From assembly GCA_030637065.1 (NCBI GenBank), contig DAOVVQ010000014.1, forward strand, positions 1 through 25,239: a stretch of 25,239 bases of DNA, given 5' to 3'. Both the position numbers and the translations under genes were made by a program. This DNA is from Planctomycetota bacterium. Its GTDB lineage: Bacteria; Planctomycetota; Phycisphaerae; Sedimentisphaerales; Anaerohalosphaeraceae. This document shows, one piece after another, positions 14,829 to 24,000 of this stretch; position 1 is the stretch's first letter, and every line of letters starts with the position of its first letter. The notes beneath the pieces are model-generated. The model saw only the letters and a list, made by a program, of their open reading frames with translations, was not told the origin of the DNA and ran no database searches.

Positions 14829-16385
14829 TCACCACATCGGATCCCATACCGGCAGTTTCGTCGGTGTCTGCTCGAATATCTCGACGATCTCCTCCGGCAG
14901 ATATTCCTTGCGGACGACTATGCCGTAGACGTTCATGTCAAACCAGTCGTCGTACATCACCCACATGCCGCTGCTGCCTTTATCCGAGCCCCAACTGTTC
15001 TCGACCAGCCATTTGACCGCCCTGCCGTCCTGGATATCGACGCCGACCAGATTCATGCCGTGATTGGGCACATTCTCGCGGAAAAGCGCCAACTCAGCCC
15101 TGAACATTTCCAGATCAACGTCAAAGATCGACCCGTAGTCGTACATATTCTCAGCCATAATGCCCTTGTCGCTGTACTGGTCGACGCTGACATCGCAGGC
15201 AAACCATAAAGGCCTGCCGTCAGCAAGCGATTTCGTCGCAGCCGCCTTAATAGTCTCGATATCGACATTGGCATAATCCAGATCGCGACCGTCATACAGA
15301 TTCCGCGTCAGCACGATCTGATAACGCCTGCCGACGGGATGAGTGGTATCATTGAGAATATTGACATATTCGTCGAGATCGACACCAACAAATTCGTCAT
15401 AAAAACGCTTCGGCGTATAACCCTTGATCATAACGCTCTTATCTTCATACCCCTCGTCTTCGTCTTCAACATCACCATCATCGTCGTCACCCTCGTCGTC
15501 GTCAGCATCTTCGCCATCATCATAATCATCGTCTTCTTCATCATCGCTCTGCTCGTCTCCGTCATCATCGCCCTCGTCACCATCCTCGCTGTCCTCGTCA
15601 TCGCCCTTTTCCTTCGGCTCGTACCGCCAGTCAAACTCGACCGGCGGGACGCCCAGATTCATCACCAGCAGACGATACACCTCACCGAGCATCTCTTCCT
15701 TTACCCTTCGCATTTGCCGCACACTCTTTTGCTGCCCTGCCATCTTACGCAGCTTAACGGCGTCAACCCGCATTTTCCGCTCGATTATATGGTTCATCAT
15801 CGCGGTGTTATTGCTGCTGTGCGTCTCCGGCATGACCTCCTTGGGCACCAGACCGTATTTCTGTATCAAATCCTTCGCATTCTCCCAGTAGCCGCCATCG
15901 GGCAGAGGCTTTTTCAGCAGAAAAACAAGCTCACGATCCATCATATCCCGATCCCTGAACTCGATCATCCTCTCGTAAAACGTGTTGGCCTTCTCCATCT
16001 TGTCCCAGAAGGTCAGGTAAATATGCGAAAAATCGAAATTCTTAAGTTTGTTCTCCTTGATAACATGCTGCCGGATGGAATTCAGCGCAGCAAAGAGCCA
16101 GCATCGACCCGAACTCCGCTGGTTGGAGATACCCTTAACCTCGACCTTGCTGCTGAAAAACTCATCATGCTCCCTGAGTAAGTCGCGATTGACCGCTAAC
16201 GTCCTGATATCCGTGTTGCTGATGGCGTTGTACATAGCACGCGTGTGACTATCCATCCGGAAATCCGAACGAATCCGCTCGATAACCGCCTCATCGAGCC
16301 CGCTCGGATCCGCCCCAGCACAACAAAAAGCCGCACATAACACCACCAGCCCGACAAGCGACAGCGTCTTAACGCAAATCTTCAT
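14829..16385 (-). CDS. exported bleomycin-hydrolase/PepC-type cysteine peptidase with acidic insert
   Basis: The 518-residue protein belongs to peptidase family C1B (aminopeptidase C/bleomycin hydrolase). Catalytic residues are visible: Gln89 and Cys95 in SNQRSSGRCWLFA, His442 in NHGMNLVGV and Asn463 in VENSWG. Other family blocks are present, such as MIEFRDRDMMDRELVFLL, GGYWENAKDLIQKYGLVP and TPKRFYDEFVGVDLDEYV. Unlike the usual cytoplasmic enzymes it starts with a signal peptide (MKICVKTLSLVGLVVLCAAF, then Cys-Cys-Ala), so it is exported or lipid-anchored. Residues 261-316 are an insertion of almost only Asp, Glu and Gly, placed between WRYEPKEK and the YTPKRFYDEF block, where the family has a short loop. 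The C-terminus ends PMW, without the terminal alanine typical of bleomycin hydrolases. ATG 16385 is chosen over a TTG at 16409 because AAAGGA and the signal peptide fit it. A role in periplasmic or extracellular peptide breakdown is likely. Confidence 0.9.
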   Translation of the reverse strand: MKICVKTLSLVGLVVLCAAFCCAGADPSGLDEAVIERIRSDFRMDSHTRAMYNAISNTDIRTLAVNRDLLREHDEFFSSKVEVKGISNQRSSGRCWLFAALNSIRQHVIKENKLKNFDFSHIYLTFWDKMEKANTFYERMIEFRDRDMMDRELVFLLKKPLPDGGYWENAKDLIQKYGLVPKEVMPETHSSNNTAMMNHIIERKMRVDAVKLRKMAGQQKSVRQMRRVKEEMLGEVYRLLVMNLGVPPVEFDWRYEPKEKGDDEDSEDGDEGDDDGDEQSDDEEDDDYDDGEDADDDEGDDDDGDVEDEDEGYEDKSVMIKGYTPKRFYDEFVGVDLDEYVNILNDTTHPVGRRYQIVLTRNLYDGRDLDYANVDIETIKAAATKSLADGRPLWFACDVSVDQYSDKGIMAENMYDYGSIFDVDLEMFRAELALFRENVPNHGMNLVGVDIQDGRAVKWLVENSWGSDKGSSGMWVMYDDWFDMNVYGIVVRKEYLPEEIVEIFEQTPTKLPVWDPMW

Positions 16386-16688
16386 AGGATCATCCTTTGC
16401 AGAGAACAAGACTTAATATGGAAGTAAACATACCGCAGAACACATACTACACAATAGCCCCAAAATTTCAACCATAAACCCCCTGCCACCCGGTGTGGAA
16501 TTGTACCGCAGCAAGGGTGGTCCCGATGTACATCGGGATTTGGCAAAGCCAAACCGATGGTGGATACAACTGTGGATTCGCACCTAAAAATTGGGTGACT
16601 GAGTCCCGTAGGCTGGCCCCCTGGCCCACGCTGTTTAGATGCAGACTGCGCAACTTGCCGCCAATGCGGGTTCGCCGGTTCGTTGCGA
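16386..16688. other. intergenic region holding repeat copy B
   Basis: This 303-bp gap lies between the peptidase start and the end of the HTH-pseudoreceiver gene, both on the minus strand. Apart from the dispersed repeat at 16512-16563, there is a CCTGCCACCC segment at 16482-16491 that can pair loosely with the AAGGGTGG of the repeat. The part from 16570 to 16688 is non-coding; GGGTTCGCCGGTTCG near 16668 looks tRNA-like at first glance, but no cloverleaf can be built. Confidence 0.35.
16512..16563. repeat. dispersed hairpin repeat, copy B
   Basis: CAAGGGTGG (16512-16520) is followed by an 18-bp perfect palindrome TCCCGATGTACATCGGGA (16521-16538) and then the shared core (16534-16563). The core matches 10765-10794 at 29 of 30 bases, and the spacing from CAAGGGTGG to the core is 22 bases here versus 20 in copy A. 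The right arm found in copy A is missing or diverged. Two copies 5.7 kb apart in unrelated gaps indicate a mobile or REP-like family. Confidence 0.75.
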
Positions 16689-17267
16689 TCAATAGATAAT
16701 GGCGGTTACTTCGTTGATGGCGTTAAAGACCGCTGTGCTGTCCGATGAGTCGGAGATGACCGTGTCGAAACCCTTCTGCTGCAGGGCCTCAGCCTCGCTA
16801 TCGTTGAGGTTCTTCGCCAGGGCGATCACCTTCGTGGTGCTCAGGTCGTCGCTTGTCCGGACATACTTGCAGACCTGATTGGCGTCAATATCGCGGGCCA
16901 TCAGGTTGATAATGATGATATGCGGGATCATCTTATGGGCTATCAGACCGGCGTCGAAACTGTTCTGCGCGGTCTCAACGTCGTAATTCCTCTTGGACTT
17001 GAGCACCTTGCCAAGGTCCTCGGCGTTTTGCCAGTCACTATCGATGACCAGCACACGCATCTTACCCTCCTCGAGAACATCGGTGGGGATATCGTGGGCC
17101 TTCATAAACCGGATAAGTTCACTCGTGGGAATCCGCCGGTCTCGCGAACCCGGTATCCGGTAACCCTTGAGCTGCCCGGAATCGAACCACTTGGTCACCG
17201 TCCTCGGAGCGACATTACATATCTGGGCTACCTGCCCCGTCGTCAGAACATCTTTTCGTTTCTGCAT
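16689..17267 (-). CDS. MerR/excisionase-type HTH fused to pseudoreceiver domain
   Basis: The 192-residue protein has a winged HTH of the MerR/excisionase type at 5-60 (LTTGQVAQICNVAPRTVTKWFDSGQLKG, then RIPGSRDRRIPTSELIRFMKAH). A receiver-like domain follows at 70-190 (MRVLVIDSDWQNAEDL). The receiver keeps Asp76 and Asp78, but the phosphoacceptor position is Asn121 in IIIINLMARDID, and the usual lysine-proline near the end is replaced by VISDSS. It therefore cannot be phosphorylated in the normal way and probably acts by protein contact or constitutive conformation. Such HTH-receiver proteins are frequent in planctomycetes. The ATG at 17265-17267 has only a weak GGGTG ribosome binding site. 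The gene stands alone, with a long non-coding stretch upstream. Its target is unknown; autoregulation from that upstream region would be usual for this fold. Confidence 0.85.
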   Translation of the reverse strand: MQKRKDVLTTGQVAQICNVAPRTVTKWFDSGQLKGYRIPGSRDRRIPTSELIRFMKAHDIPTDVLEEGKMRVLVIDSDWQNAEDLGKVLKSKRNYDVETAQNSFDAGLIAHKMIPHIIIINLMARDIDANQVCKYVRTSDDLSTTKVIALAKNLNDSEAEALQQKGFDTVISDSSDSTAVFNAINEVTAIIY

Positions 17268-18162
17268 ATCAAAGCACCCACATCCCGACCAAATATATCG
17301 GGCGATCTATAAGTTTCTACCCGGCAAATGCACCAGTTGTTCCCGCAATAACAACCATGCCGGAGTTTCCGCACAATTCTATTCGGCTCGATTCCGACGC
17401 GATTTAAGTCCAATCTGGAAAAATGCCTTTTTTTTACTGCTCATCGCCAGCCCCGCCATTATCAGGTCCGATAAAATCGGCAGGTCACGACCGCGAAGCA
17501 AGACCTCCAAAATCGACTTTTGGCTAAAACCTTACGCCCACAATAGACCTTCTATGGCCCTTTCCCTGCACGTGCCCCCCTGCCAGAGGCCCACTTACAG
17601 GCTGGCCGGAAAATTAGTAAAGTTTTTCCTTGACCATAGGCGAAGAAACTAATATGATGACGACAGCACTTTGGTGTTTGTAATCAGGCGCAAAACGCGC
17701 TGCGTGCGGCAATGTGGCCCATTCCGGTCCCATTACCCCCCAGAGCGTTAAAGAGTTTGCAGCGTATGAGTAATTGATGTGTGGCAGTAGGGCTACAAGA
17801 ACACCAGCAGCGTCACGAAAGGGCGAAAGGCATTTGAGTTCTTGCAATGTCAAGTCCAGTTTCGTGACGGGTTGGTGAATGCGGCAATTGGGAAATTTGT
17901 GAATAAAATGTTGTTTCGCGGCTGAAAAGGAATAAACCGCGCTATGCAAAAAGAGTGGAGTAATTTCAGAATCGGACCAAATTGCAGCCGGCAGGTGTTG
18001 TTACACTGGCCGCTGGTGTTGACGTCCGGAGAATTAACGACGCTCTTGCTATAGAATTCACAGTGCCCATCGCACCCCGTTAGCTTTTACCGTCACCTGC
18101 GCAGCAAGCCGTGCGCCAATTTAATATCAGTCCCAATGGGGCTAATTTGAAAGGTGAAAGCT
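17268..18162. other. long non-coding region upstream of RNase Y
   Basis: This 895-bp gap lies between divergent genes and has no supported coding sequence: all plus-strand frames are broken, and a 111-codon minus frame at 17614-17949 has no family signal or ribosome binding site. It contains CCGATAAAATCGG (17470-17482) and a ten-base-pair stem CGTCACGAAA (17811-17820) with TTTCGTGACG (17860-17869) around a 39-base loop that holds a CTTG/CAAG mini-hairpin. TGCGGCAAT occurs twice (near 17706 and 17879). The region could contain an unrecognised ncRNA or a long RNase Y leader. I see no tmRNA, SRP RNA, RNase P or 6S signature. Confidence 0.4.
18048..18055 (+). promoter_or_regulatory. extended -10 promoter candidate for RNase Y
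   Basis: TGC followed by TATAGA (18050-18055) is an extended -10 element without a recognisable -35 box at the proper distance. It would start transcription about 100 bases before the RNase Y ATG. Evidence is limited to this short match. Confidence 0.35.
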
Positions 18163-19731
18163 ATGGGTATACTCGGACAAATCAGTATTTCATCGGTGGC
18201 AATAGGCGCCGTTGTTGCCGCGATCGTCGTAATTGTGATCCAGCAGATCATCGCCAAGGCCAACGCAACGAACCTTACGCAAAAACGCAAGGACCAATTG
18301 GAATCAGCCAATCGTGAGGCCGACAATATCATCAAAAGCGCCAAACTCGACGTCGCCGAAGAACTCGTCACAAAAAGAGAAAAATTCAACGCCGAAATGA
18401 CGCAGATGCAGTCCCAACTTCGTAACCAGGAAAGACGCCTGTCAAAACGCGAGGACGTCCTGGACCGCCAGGGAGAGCAGTTGGTTCAGCGGGAAAAGCA
18501 ACTGAAAGACGGAGAGCAGGACGTCGCCAGAAAGAAACAGGGCTGCGAGGCCAAGGCCAAGCATCTGTCAACTCTGGTCGCCCAGCAGAAGAATCAATTG
18601 CTAAAGATCACCTCGATGGACATGGAGGAGGCCAAGGACCTGCTCCTGACCAGGCTCGAGGACGAATGCGAACACGAGATGAACGCCACTATCGAACGCA
18701 AGATCAACGAAACCAAGGAGATTGCCGAGGAAAAGAGCAGGGAAATCATAACATCAGCCATCCAGCGTTACGCCGCCGAGCAGACCTGCGAAGGAAGCGT
18801 ATCGATGGTCGACATACCCAACGACGAGATGAAGGGCAGGATCATCGGCAGGGAAGGCAGGAATATCCGGGCCTTCGAGAAGGCCACCGGCGTCGACGTC
18901 ATAGTTGACGACACGCCAGGTATCATTATCGTCAGCGGTTTTAACCCCGTAAGACGCGAAGCAGCCAGACTCAGCATGGAACGGCTGATCCAGGACGGCA
19001 GGATCCACCCGACACGCATCGAAGAACTCGTCGCCCAGACCAAAAAGGACGTCAACGGCAAGGTATTGCAGTTGGGCAAGTCCGCAGCCGTCGAAGTGGA
19101 CGTCAGAGGCCTCAATAACAAGGTCCTGGCCATGATCGGAGCGCTGAACTATCGCACAAGTTTCGGCCAGAACGTACTTCGCCACAGCGTCGAGGTCGCA
19201 TTTCTCGCCCAGGTAATGGCCGACGAACTCGGACTCGACGGCTCGATCGCCAAACGGGCCGGATTCCTCCACGACATCGGAAAATCCATGGACCGCGAGA
19301 TGGAAGGCGGACACCCCCTCATCGGTGCAAACTACCTCAAGCGATTCAAGGAATCCTCCATCGTACTTAACGCCGTCGAGGCCCACCACGGCGACATCCC
19401 CGCCGACAATCCTTACACCCCGCTGGTAGCGGCAGCCGATGCAATAAGCGCATCGAGGCCCGGAGCACGCCGCGAAACACTCGAACGCTACATCAAACGG
19501 CTCGAAAAACTCGAGGAGATCGCCGGTGCATTTAAGGGCGTCGAAAACTGCTATGCGATCCAGGCTGGACGAGAGGTGCGGGTAATCGTAAACGCCGACC
19601 AGATCGACGACGGGATCGCAACCAAGATCGCACGCGATATCGCAAAGAAGATCGAAGACGAAATGACATATCCCGGCGAGATAAAGGTCACCCTGCTAAG
19701 AGAAGTTCGCTGCGTGGAATACGCAAGGTAA
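18163..19731 (+). CDS. rny: ribonuclease Y
   Basis: The 522-residue endoribonuclease initiates mRNA decay at the inner membrane face. It shows the full RNase Y layout: an N-terminal membrane anchor (about 8-30), a long charged coiled coil (about 38-205), a KH domain with GRIIGREGRNIRAFE (225-239), and an HD phosphohydrolase domain (about 336-430) with His341, the metal-binding HDIGKS at 370-375 and AHHGDIP near 408. The C-terminal block (REVRVIVNADQIDD to the end) is typical. Length matches the family (about 510-520). ATG 18163 is preferred over GTG 18154 because AAAGGTG lies at the right distance and the membrane helix begins soon after. The YmdB phosphodiesterase gene follows 59 bases later, a conserved pairing in many bacteria. 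Confidence 0.97.
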   Translation: MGILGQISISSVAIGAVVAAIVVIVIQQIIAKANATNLTQKRKDQLESANREADNIIKSAKLDVAEELVTKREKFNAEMTQMQSQLRNQERRLSKREDVLDRQGEQLVQREKQLKDGEQDVARKKQGCEAKAKHLSTLVAQQKNQLLKITSMDMEEAKDLLLTRLEDECEHEMNATIERKINETKEIAEEKSREIITSAIQRYAAEQTCEGSVSMVDIPNDEMKGRIIGREGRNIRAFEKATGVDVIVDDTPGIIIVSGFNPVRREAARLSMERLIQDGRIHPTRIEELVAQTKKDVNGKVLQLGKSAAVEVDVRGLNNKVLAMIGALNYRTSFGQNVLRHSVEVAFLAQVMADELGLDGSIAKRAGFLHDIGKSMDREMEGGHPLIGANYLKRFKESSIVLNAVEAHHGDIPADNPYTPLVAAADAISASRPGARRETLERYIKRLEKLEEIAGAFKGVENCYAIQAGREVRVIVNADQIDDGIATKIARDIAKKIEDEMTYPGEIKVTLLREVRCVEYAR

Positions 19732-19790
19732 TACCGACCTGCCGGACCGCTGGCGGGCATGAATCGGGCAACAGAAACGGCTTTGGTTAC

Positions 19791-20639
19791 ATGAAAATAA
19801 ACATACTGTGCATCGGCGATATCGTAGGGCGACCCGGAAGGCATATCCTCAGCCAGATGCTCGCCGACCTGGTCAAAGAACGAAACATCGATTGCGTCAT
19901 AGCCAACGCCGAAAACGCCGCGGGCGGATCGGGGATCACGCCGCAAATACACGACAAACTCCTGAAATACGGCGTCAACCTGATAACCCTGGGCGACCAC
20001 TCCTACCGAAAAAAAGACATCATTCCCACCCTGGAAACGGCGGATAACATCGTAAGGCCGGCAAATTTCTCACCGCACGCAGCCGGAAAAACATTCGCCA
20101 TGTACCAGACCTCAAAGGGAGCCGTCGTCGCCGTGGTAGCACTCATCGGACGAATATTCATGAAACCGGCGGAGTGCCCTTATGCAACGATCGACAGCAT
20201 CCTGACCCGCCTAAAACAGCAGGCAGACATCATCGTCATTGACATGCACGCCGAGGCGACCAGCGAAAAGGTCGCAATGGGCCACTATCTCGACGGAAAA
20301 GTCAGTTGCCTCTTCGGAACGCACACGCATATTACAACCGCCGACGAAAAAATCCTGCCGAAAGGAACCGCATACATCACCGACGTCGGCATGACAGGCG
20401 GACACGAATCAGTACTCGGCAGAGGCATCGGCAGCGTCATTAAGAGCTTCCGAACACAGATGCCCTGCCCATTCGAGATAGCCACAGGCGACGTCAGAAT
20501 GAGCGCAGTAATCGTAACCGTCGACAGCAACACCAAATCCGCCGAGAGCATCGAACGAATTCAGATCAAAGAGCAGGCCGAAGACAACCTCGGATACGAC
20601 AGCGACGACGGAAGACCCGAATTCTACCACGGCTTTTAG
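19791..20639 (+). CDS. ymdB: YmdB-family metallophosphoesterase (2',3'-cyclic nucleotide phosphodiesterase)
   Basis: The 282-residue cytoplasmic protein belongs to the TIGR00282/YmdB family, which hydrolyses 2',3'-cyclic nucleotides produced during RNA breakdown and affects multicellular behaviour in Bacillus. Metal-site motifs are visible: Asp10 in GDIVGRPGR, Glu41-Asn42 in ANAENAAGGSGI, His153 in DMHAEATSEK, and His178 and His180 in GTHTH. The GNHxWD motif reads GDHSYRKKD, with Asp69 in place of the Asn ligand. The rest (TDVGMTGG, SVLGR) is normal, so activity is likely retained with altered metal coordination. A C-terminal acidic tail (DNLGYDSDDGRPEF) extends beyond the core. No good ribosome binding site precedes the ATG, so translation may depend on coupling to RNase Y. 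Order and spacing point to one transcript with RNase Y. Confidence 0.95.
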   Translation: MKINILCIGDIVGRPGRHILSQMLADLVKERNIDCVIANAENAAGGSGITPQIHDKLLKYGVNLITLGDHSYRKKDIIPTLETADNIVRPANFSPHAAGKTFAMYQTSKGAVVAVVALIGRIFMKPAECPYATIDSILTRLKQQADIIVIDMHAEATSEKVAMGHYLDGKVSCLFGTHTHITTADEKILPKGTAYITDVGMTGGHESVLGRGIGSVIKSFRTQMPCPFEIATGDVRMSAVIVTVDSNTKSAESIERIQIKEQAEDNLGYDSDDGRPEFYHGF

Positions 20640-20837
20640 CCCGCATATTCACGACCCCAGGCATAGCGTTTACCTCCAAGATGCCGTATATCCCAGCTGA
20701 CTTAGCAACCAGCCATCACTGCACACAAAAGGTATAGGAAAAACTATCGTCTTCCCACCGAAAAAACCCCGCTCAGACCACCCAAAAGCAGGTCTATAGG
20801 TAAATATGCCGATTTTTCTGAGAATAAGGGTTTTCCC
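20640..20837. other. intergenic, 3' of ymdB
   Basis: No gene is supported. CGATTTTTCT (20810-20819) is repeated in inverted orientation as AGAAAAATCG (20907-20916), bracketing the promoter of the surface-protein gene. No terminator with a T-run was found after ymdB. Confidence 0.35.
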
Positions 20838-20865
20838 TTGACACAGAGATTCCCAGTGGTAGAAT
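20838..20865 (+). promoter_or_regulatory. strong sigma-70 promoter of surface protein gene
   Basis: A perfect TTGACA (20838-20843) and TAGAAT (20860-20865, five of six matches) are separated by 16 bases. Transcription would start near 20872, giving a leader of about 195 bases before the ATG at 21067. It is the best sigma-70 promoter in the window, in keeping with an abundant envelope protein. Confidence 0.75.
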
Positions 20866-20871
20866 AAAGTA

Positions 20872-21059
20872 ATAGTATATAAGGAGTGGGAGGCCATGCT
20901 TCCCCGAGAAAAATCGCTCTGCGAGCCATTTCACACTCCTCTAATGCCGGCACCACGGCACGAGCACCCGGGTCAGGTTGAGTGACAAAAAGAGAGTTTA
21001 TTAAACGCACCTTGCGGTCAAGGTACGCTTTTTATAACAAAAACTCTTTATTCAGGAGG
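20872..21059 (+). promoter_or_regulatory. structured 5' leader with two hairpin systems and possible short ORF
   Basis: The leader holds two structures. In the first, AGGAGTG (20882-20888) pairs with CACTCCT (20934-20940), or GGGAGG (20888-20893) pairs with CTTCCC (20899-20904), placing an ATG (20896) in the loop. That ATG opens a 29-codon frame ending at 20985 with GGAGG two bases before it. In the second, ACCTTG/CAAGGT (21009-21024) is followed by TTTTT (21029-21033), like a weak terminator, and is enclosed by AGAGTTT/AAACTCT (20993-21047). The AGGAGG ribosome binding site of the surface protein (21054-21059) comes directly after. This looks like an attenuator or translational control region, but it matches no riboswitch class I know. 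Confidence 0.45.
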
Positions 21060-21066
21060 TCAAGTC

Positions 21067-24000
21067 ATGAAGAATTTCAAGTTCAAATTAATGTTGGTTT
21101 GTGCGGCAGCATTGTTTGTTGTCGCACCAGCAGCCCATGCCGATTGGGTGGACGGTCAGGACTATAAGTGGGTCCAGTATCCTGATCTGGAAACGACCGG
21201 TATGGACGTAATGGCCAGTTACGATTATAAACTGGCGGATGATTTTGAATGCACAACGACAGGGCCGCTTACGGATTTTCATATCTGGTCATCATGGTAT
21301 CAGGACATGGTTTTTGATCCATACATGGTGGATTTTGTCATTGCGATATATGATGACATCCCTGCAAGTGTAGGCGGCATTAATTACAGCAGGCCTGGAA
21401 CATTACTGTGGAGTGGGTTTTATGGTGCTTACAATTTTATGGTTCGCATAGAGGCTGGGGGCATCGAGGAAGGATGGATGGAACCACCGGATTATTACGA
21501 GTTCCCTGGTGATTTTACTTGTTTTCAATATAACTTTTTCGTAGACCCAGAAACGGCATTTATCCAGCGTGGCACCGCACAGGAGCCGGTCATTTACTGG
21601 GTGGCTATAACAGCAATGCCTTACGATCAGGGGTTTTGGGGCTGGAAGACATCTCCATTTTTTACTCAGTGGAACGACAACGCGGTCTATGATTCCGGCC
21701 TGGGCTGGCAACCGATGCACTATCCTCCGGGCCACCAAATGGCGGGCCTTCCTCTTGACCTGGCATTTGTGATCACCGGCGACGCGTATGACCTGGACTG
21801 GGGCGATGCCCCTGAAGATGCAGCTGGGAGTGGCTATCCGACTACGTCTCTTAACAGTGGCGCCAGCCATATAATCGGCGGGCCGTACCTTGGCCCGATC
21901 AGTGATGCCCCTGACGCCGAGCCCGACGGTCAGCCTGATGCGACGGCTACCGGTGACGACACTGATGCCGATGGCGACGATGAGAACGGCGTGACAATCC
22001 CGGTACCGCTGGTTGAAGGTCAGGGCGGTACTATTAACGTCGAGGTCAACGGTGGCGGCGGAATTCTCGATGTATGGGTCGATTGGGATCAAAGCTCCAG
22101 TTGGGAAGCGGCCGAACTGGTTTTCTCAGGACCGGTGGTCAATGGAAACATTGCCATTGGTGTTACGCCGCCTGCGGGTTCTGCAGGGACAACATTCCTG
22201 CGTGCCCGTATCAATACGACAGTTTCTCTGCCACCTGACGGAGGCCCTGCCGATGACGGCGAGGTCGAGGACCACGAGATCTTTATTGAAGAAGGGATTG
22301 AAGAAGAGCCGCCAGTGGATCCGAATACGAAATTCGCGCAACTGCCGCTGGATGGACCAGTTTATTTCGGCCACGATGAACTCAGCACCGCTTACTGGAT
22401 GTACGATATGACGGACGGACCGTTAAATCATCTCGAGGGCTGTTACATGGCTGATGATTTCGCCGACTACAAGGACACCCCCGTGGTTCGACTAAAGTGG
22501 TGGGGCTCTTACCCTGAAAACCTGGAACTGGAGTCCGTTCCCGAGTTCCTGATTGTCTTTGAAAGCGATGTCCCCGCTACCGACCAGGAACCAAGCCATC
22601 CCGATGAGCCGCTATACTCAGAGATTGTTTATCGCGGTGGGACTACTGATCCACTTAATCCCGGTGAGTTCTCGGAGAGACCTTTCAGTCCGGGCGGGCC
22701 GCCCTGCTTCGAAGCTCTCTATGAATACGAGGCTGTCCTGCGCAATCCATTTCCGCAGGATCCCAACACCGTTTATTGGCTGAAAATAGTTGCGCTATAC
22801 GAAGTCGGACCGGATATAGGGAGTTTGATGGACTGCCTTCAGCGCCAAGGTGAGGATTTTTGTGCCTATCTGAACTTACCGCGTGACTTCCAGATGAACA
22901 TCTGCGACAACGTAGTCCTGCCGAGATGGGGCTGGCATAACAGGGACTATACAAAGATGGATCCATATGCGTCAGCACCATCGGCGGTTGTTCCAGGAGA
23001 ACATCAGGCAGGAATCGTGTATGACCCGATCTCCGGCGTCGATCTTGAAGTCTGGCACTTCCAGGATGATGCCGTCTCCGGACACGTCATCATCTACCCG
23101 TTCGACCCCTTGAATCCTGACTTTTCTGAAGGCCCATCCGTTTTTCAACCTGACTACAGACCCGAGAATTACGTATATGAGTGGCTGCTCTGCGGAACGT
23201 CTCCACCGTACGTCGATGGTCCCGGTCCAAGTCAGATGAACCCGGAAGGTATCGCCGAATTCTCCAAGGACCTGGCCTTTGTCCTGTTCACTGAGGATAT
23301 ACTGCCGCCTGATGAGCTTGACTGGGGCGATGCACCTGAACCCGCCGTTGCTGTGGGCTATCCGACTACGTCCGGCAATAACGGCGCCAACCATGTTATC
23401 GGCGGGCCGTTCCTTGGTCCAAATGGCGATGAGCCTGATCCCGAGCCGGACGGTCAGCCCGACCCAGCCGCTCTTGGTGATGACCAAGACACCATTTATG
23501 GACCACCTGTAAATGACGATGAGAACGGCGTGACGATCCCGGTACCATTGGTTGAAGGTCAACCGGGCACGATTGACGTCGAGATCAACGGCATTGTCGC
23601 CCCCGCCGTCGCAATTCTTGATGTATGGGTCGACTGGAATGGCGACCAGGATTGGACTGATGCCGGAGAAAAGGTTACCTCAGGAGTGCATCTGCTCGAT
23701 ACAACCGTTAGTATTACTGTTACACCGCCTTTGGGTTCCGCTGGGACAACGTTCCTGCGTGCTCGTATTAATTCGACAGGTTCTCTGCCGCCTGACGGTC
23801 CTGCTGATGACGGTGAGGTCGAAGACCACGAAGTTGATATCGAACAGGCGCAGGATTGGGGCGATGCGGACGATCCATATCCTACCCTCCAGGCGAATAA
23901 TGGCGCCAACCATCTGATTGATCCGTTGGTATATCTCGGCCCCGGCATAGGCAGTATTGATGGCGAACCGGACGGTCAGCCAACCGCTGCTACTGACGGC

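Noticed and set aside
15339..16181. 280-codon plus-strand frame with a hydrophobic, isoleucine- and valine-rich segment
   Set aside because: It is antisense to the peptidase; the hydrophobic stretch is the complement of the Asp/Glu tract, and the peptidase motifs on the other strand are unambiguous.
16660..16690. tRNA-like GGGTTCG segment
   Set aside because: No acceptor, D or anticodon stems can be formed around it.
17614..17949. 111-codon minus-strand frame upstream of RNase Y
   Set aside because: There is no ribosome binding site, no recognisable domain and no composition typical of the neighbouring genes.
20800..20820. FliA-type -10 match (GCCGATTT) upstream of the surface protein
   Set aside because: No TAAA box is present at the required distance, and the sigma-70 promoter just downstream is far better.
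20744..21010. 88-codon minus-strand frame in the surface-protein promoter region
   Set aside because: It overlaps the strong promoter and leader hairpins and has no family signal.
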